Positions 62,863-64,000 of a stretch of DNA of 64,000 nucleotides are shown in pieces. Where the stretch lies: contig NZ_VTFU01000002.1 of assembly GCF_009192735.1 (NCBI RefSeq), forward strand, positions 186,001-250,000, read 5' to 3'. This DNA is from Arthrobacter gandavensis (lineage in GTDB: Bacteria; Actinomycetota; Actinomycetes; Actinomycetales; Micrococcaceae). Numbering within the stretch: position 1 is the stretch's first letter; each line of letters starts with the position of its first letter. The position numbers and the translations under genes were made by a program. A model generated the notes under the pieces. That model did not search any database and was not told the DNA's origin. It saw nothing but the letters and a program-made list of their open reading frames with translations.

Positions 62863-64000
62863 CTACTGGTCGGCTGAGTTCCCCAGCGTCACGTCGACGC
62901 TTTCGGTGTCTGAACCCCGGGTGTAGTCGATCGTGGCCTTGCTGCCGGCTGCCTGCATCCGAATGGCTGCGGTCAGCGACTGCGCATCGGTGACGGGAAT
63001 TCCGTTCACCGCGGTGATGACGTCGCCCTGCTTCAGGCCGGCCTTCGCGGCGGGAGTTCCGGACGCCGGGTTTTCGGCAACCTCTGCCCCCACTGTGAAC
63101 GCCGAGGAGTTGGAAGCGGAGGCCGGAGTGACGGATACGCCCAGGAAGCCGTGCGTTGCCGAACCGTTCTCGATGATCTCGTTTGCAACCCGTTCCGCGT
63201 AGCTCATCGGCACGGCGAAGCCGACGCCGATGCTGCCGCTTTCCTCGCTGGCGGAGGCAATGGCCACGTTGACGCCAATGACATCGCCTTCGGTGTTCAC
63301 CAGGGCGCCGCCGGAATTGCCGTGGTTGATGGCCGCATCGGTCTGGATCACGTCGAGGTAGATGGAGCTTCCTGCCGCGCTCTGCTCCTGGCTCGTGCCG
63401 TCCGGCGGAGCAAAGCGGAAGCCGAACCCGTCGTCCTCACCCGATCCGTCCGACTCAGTTTCCTCGGGCGCAGCCGAGGACTGCACACTGATGGTGCGGT
63501 TCAGGGTCGAAACGATCCCGTCGGTGACCGTGCCGGCCAGACCGAGCGGTGCGCCGATGGCGATCACCGTGTCACCCACGTTGAGGTCGTTCGAATCCCC
63601 CAGGGTGGCCGGCGTCAGGTCATTGGCATCCACCTTGATGACGGCGAGGTCCGAGACGGGATCGGTGCCGACGACGGCGGCAGAGAACACCCGCCCGTCA
63701 TTAGTCTGGACCTCCACGGACGGCGAAGCAGCCGTCCCGCCCAGCGTGACCACGTGGGTGTTGGTCAGGATGTGCCCGTCGTCGTCGAGGATAATTCCCG
63801 AGCCGGTGCCGGAGCTGCCGCTGGCGGAAACATCAATGGTCACGACGCTGGGCGAAGCCTTGACCGCCGCTGCCGTGACGGCATTAACGCTGTCATCGTT
63901 GTTCACCACGACGGTTTGGGCCTGGCCCGTGGTCTGCGGAGCGGCGTCATTGTCCATCCAGGAATTGGCCGCCACCGCAGTTCCGCCGCCGAGCAGTCCC
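62863..64000 (-). CDS. HtrA/DegP-like serine protease with PDZ domain (5' end outside the window)
   Basis: About 379 residues are visible. The frame runs off the window edge through 'GLLGGGTAVAANSW', the end of a membrane helix, so the cytoplasmic N-terminus is missing. The trypsin-like domain has His in 'HILTNTHVVTLGG', Asp in 'DPVSDLAVIKVD' and Ser in 'INHGNSGGALVN'. One PDZ domain follows ('AGLKQGDVITAVNGIPVTDAQSLTAAI'). Such membrane-anchored HtrA enzymes act in envelope protein quality control. The serine-protease core carries an acidic insertion ('EETESDGSGEDDGFGF') between strands. Confidence 0.92.
   Translation of the reverse strand, partial: GLLGGGTAVAANSWMDNDAAPQTTGQAQTVVVNNDDSVNAVTAAAVKASPSVVTIDVSASGSSGTGSGIILDDDGHILTNTHVVTLGGTAASPSVEVQTNDGRVFSAAVVGTDPVSDLAVIKVDANDLTPATLGDSNDLNVGDTVIAIGAPLGLAGTVTDGIVSTLNRTISVQSSAAPEETESDGSGEDDGFGFRFAPPDGTSQEQSAAGSSIYLDVIQTDAAINHGNSGGALVNTEGDVIGVNVAIASASEESGSIGVGFAVPMSYAERVANEIIENGSATHGFLGVSVTPASASNSSAFTVGAEVAENPASGTPAAKAGLKQGDVITAVNGIPVTDAQSLTAAIRMQAAGSKATIDYTRGSDTESVDVTLGNSADQ

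Overview
The window is a chromosomal segment of a high-GC actinobacterium, most likely a Micrococcaceae member close to Arthrobacter. The evidence is the strong GC bias, the many GTG and TTG starts, and the presence of WhiB, MtrA-MtrB-LpqB, SigK-RskA, a PdtaS-like kinase and a 180-kDa NAD-glutamate dehydrogenase. From about 21.7 to 43.6 kb the gene order resembles, from memory, the Mycobacterium tuberculosis Rv3219-Rv3246 block (whiB1, pdtaS, Rv3235, secA, hpf, comF, lpqB, mtrB, mtrA). From 50 to 62.7 kb it echoes Rv3015c-Rv3029c (MetE-like, mnmA, iscS, etfA, etfB). No mycolate or arabinan genes, phage, insertion sequence, CRISPR array, tRNA or rRNA was seen.

Layout. 1-3.3 kb: cpaF-tadB-(tadC) pilus genes, then a secreted LGFP/VanY peptidase, all on the minus strand. 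3.3-3.8 kb: a gene-free stretch. 3.8-9.7 kb (plus): GT2 glycosyltransferase, UPF0104/AglD-like flippase-type protein and two large multi-pass GT-C-like proteins, closed by a bidirectional terminator. 9.8-18.7 kb (minus): a Gpi18-like mannosyltransferase, then a polysaccharide operon whose transcription order is glf, glfT2, ABC permease, ABC ATPase, WbpD-, WbpE- and WbpB-like enzymes. 18.8-21.5 kb: an OafA-type acyltransferase with SGNH domain and a small membrane protein. 21.7-28.4 kb: whiB, PdtaS-like kinase, NAD-GDH. 28.5-33.2 kb: CpaE- and CpaB-like pilus genes, a BldC/excisionase-type HTH protein, an unknown conserved protein, a LysM protein and an Rv3235-like protein. 33.3-43.6 kb (minus): secA, YcaQ-like, hpf, comF, lpqB-mtrB-mtrA. 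43.9-50.2 kb (plus): envelope operon GPDPase-membrane protein, DUF4129, DUF4350, MoxR, DUF58, DUF4166. 50.2-54.2 kb (minus): MetE-like, chorismate mutase, mnmA, iscS-type desulfurase. 54.2-60 kb (plus): uridine-kinase-like, DnaJ, trmL, methyltransferase, sigK-rskA, MerR/TipAS regulator. 60-64 kb (minus): PIG-L deacetylase, etfA, etfB and a 5'-truncated HtrA protease.

How the genes work together. The 3.8-21 kb region looks like a surface-glycan island. UDP-galactofuranose is made by Glf and polymerised by a GlfT2-like enzyme; a two-subunit ABC exporter and enzymes for 3-acetamido-amino-sugar uronate synthesis are co-transcribed or adjacent. Lipid-linked sugar synthesis and flipping, membrane glycosyltransferases and an O-acyltransferase flank it. 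The sulfur relay (cysteine desulfurase to MnmA), the MtrAB-LpqB signalling module, the MoxR-DUF58 envelope operon, SigK-RskA and EtfAB are self-contained functional units.

The most unusual non-coding signals are: six CAAAC pentamers at helical (9-10 bp) spacing upstream of the LysM gene; a 21-bp inverted repeat inside the 3' end of the Rv3235-like gene, placed to terminate secA; a MerR-type 19-bp-spacer promoter; a SigK-like promoter in front of sigK with a possible leaderless start; and a terminator-like hairpin in the whiB leader. The most unusual protein is a MetE-like protein with no cysteine.
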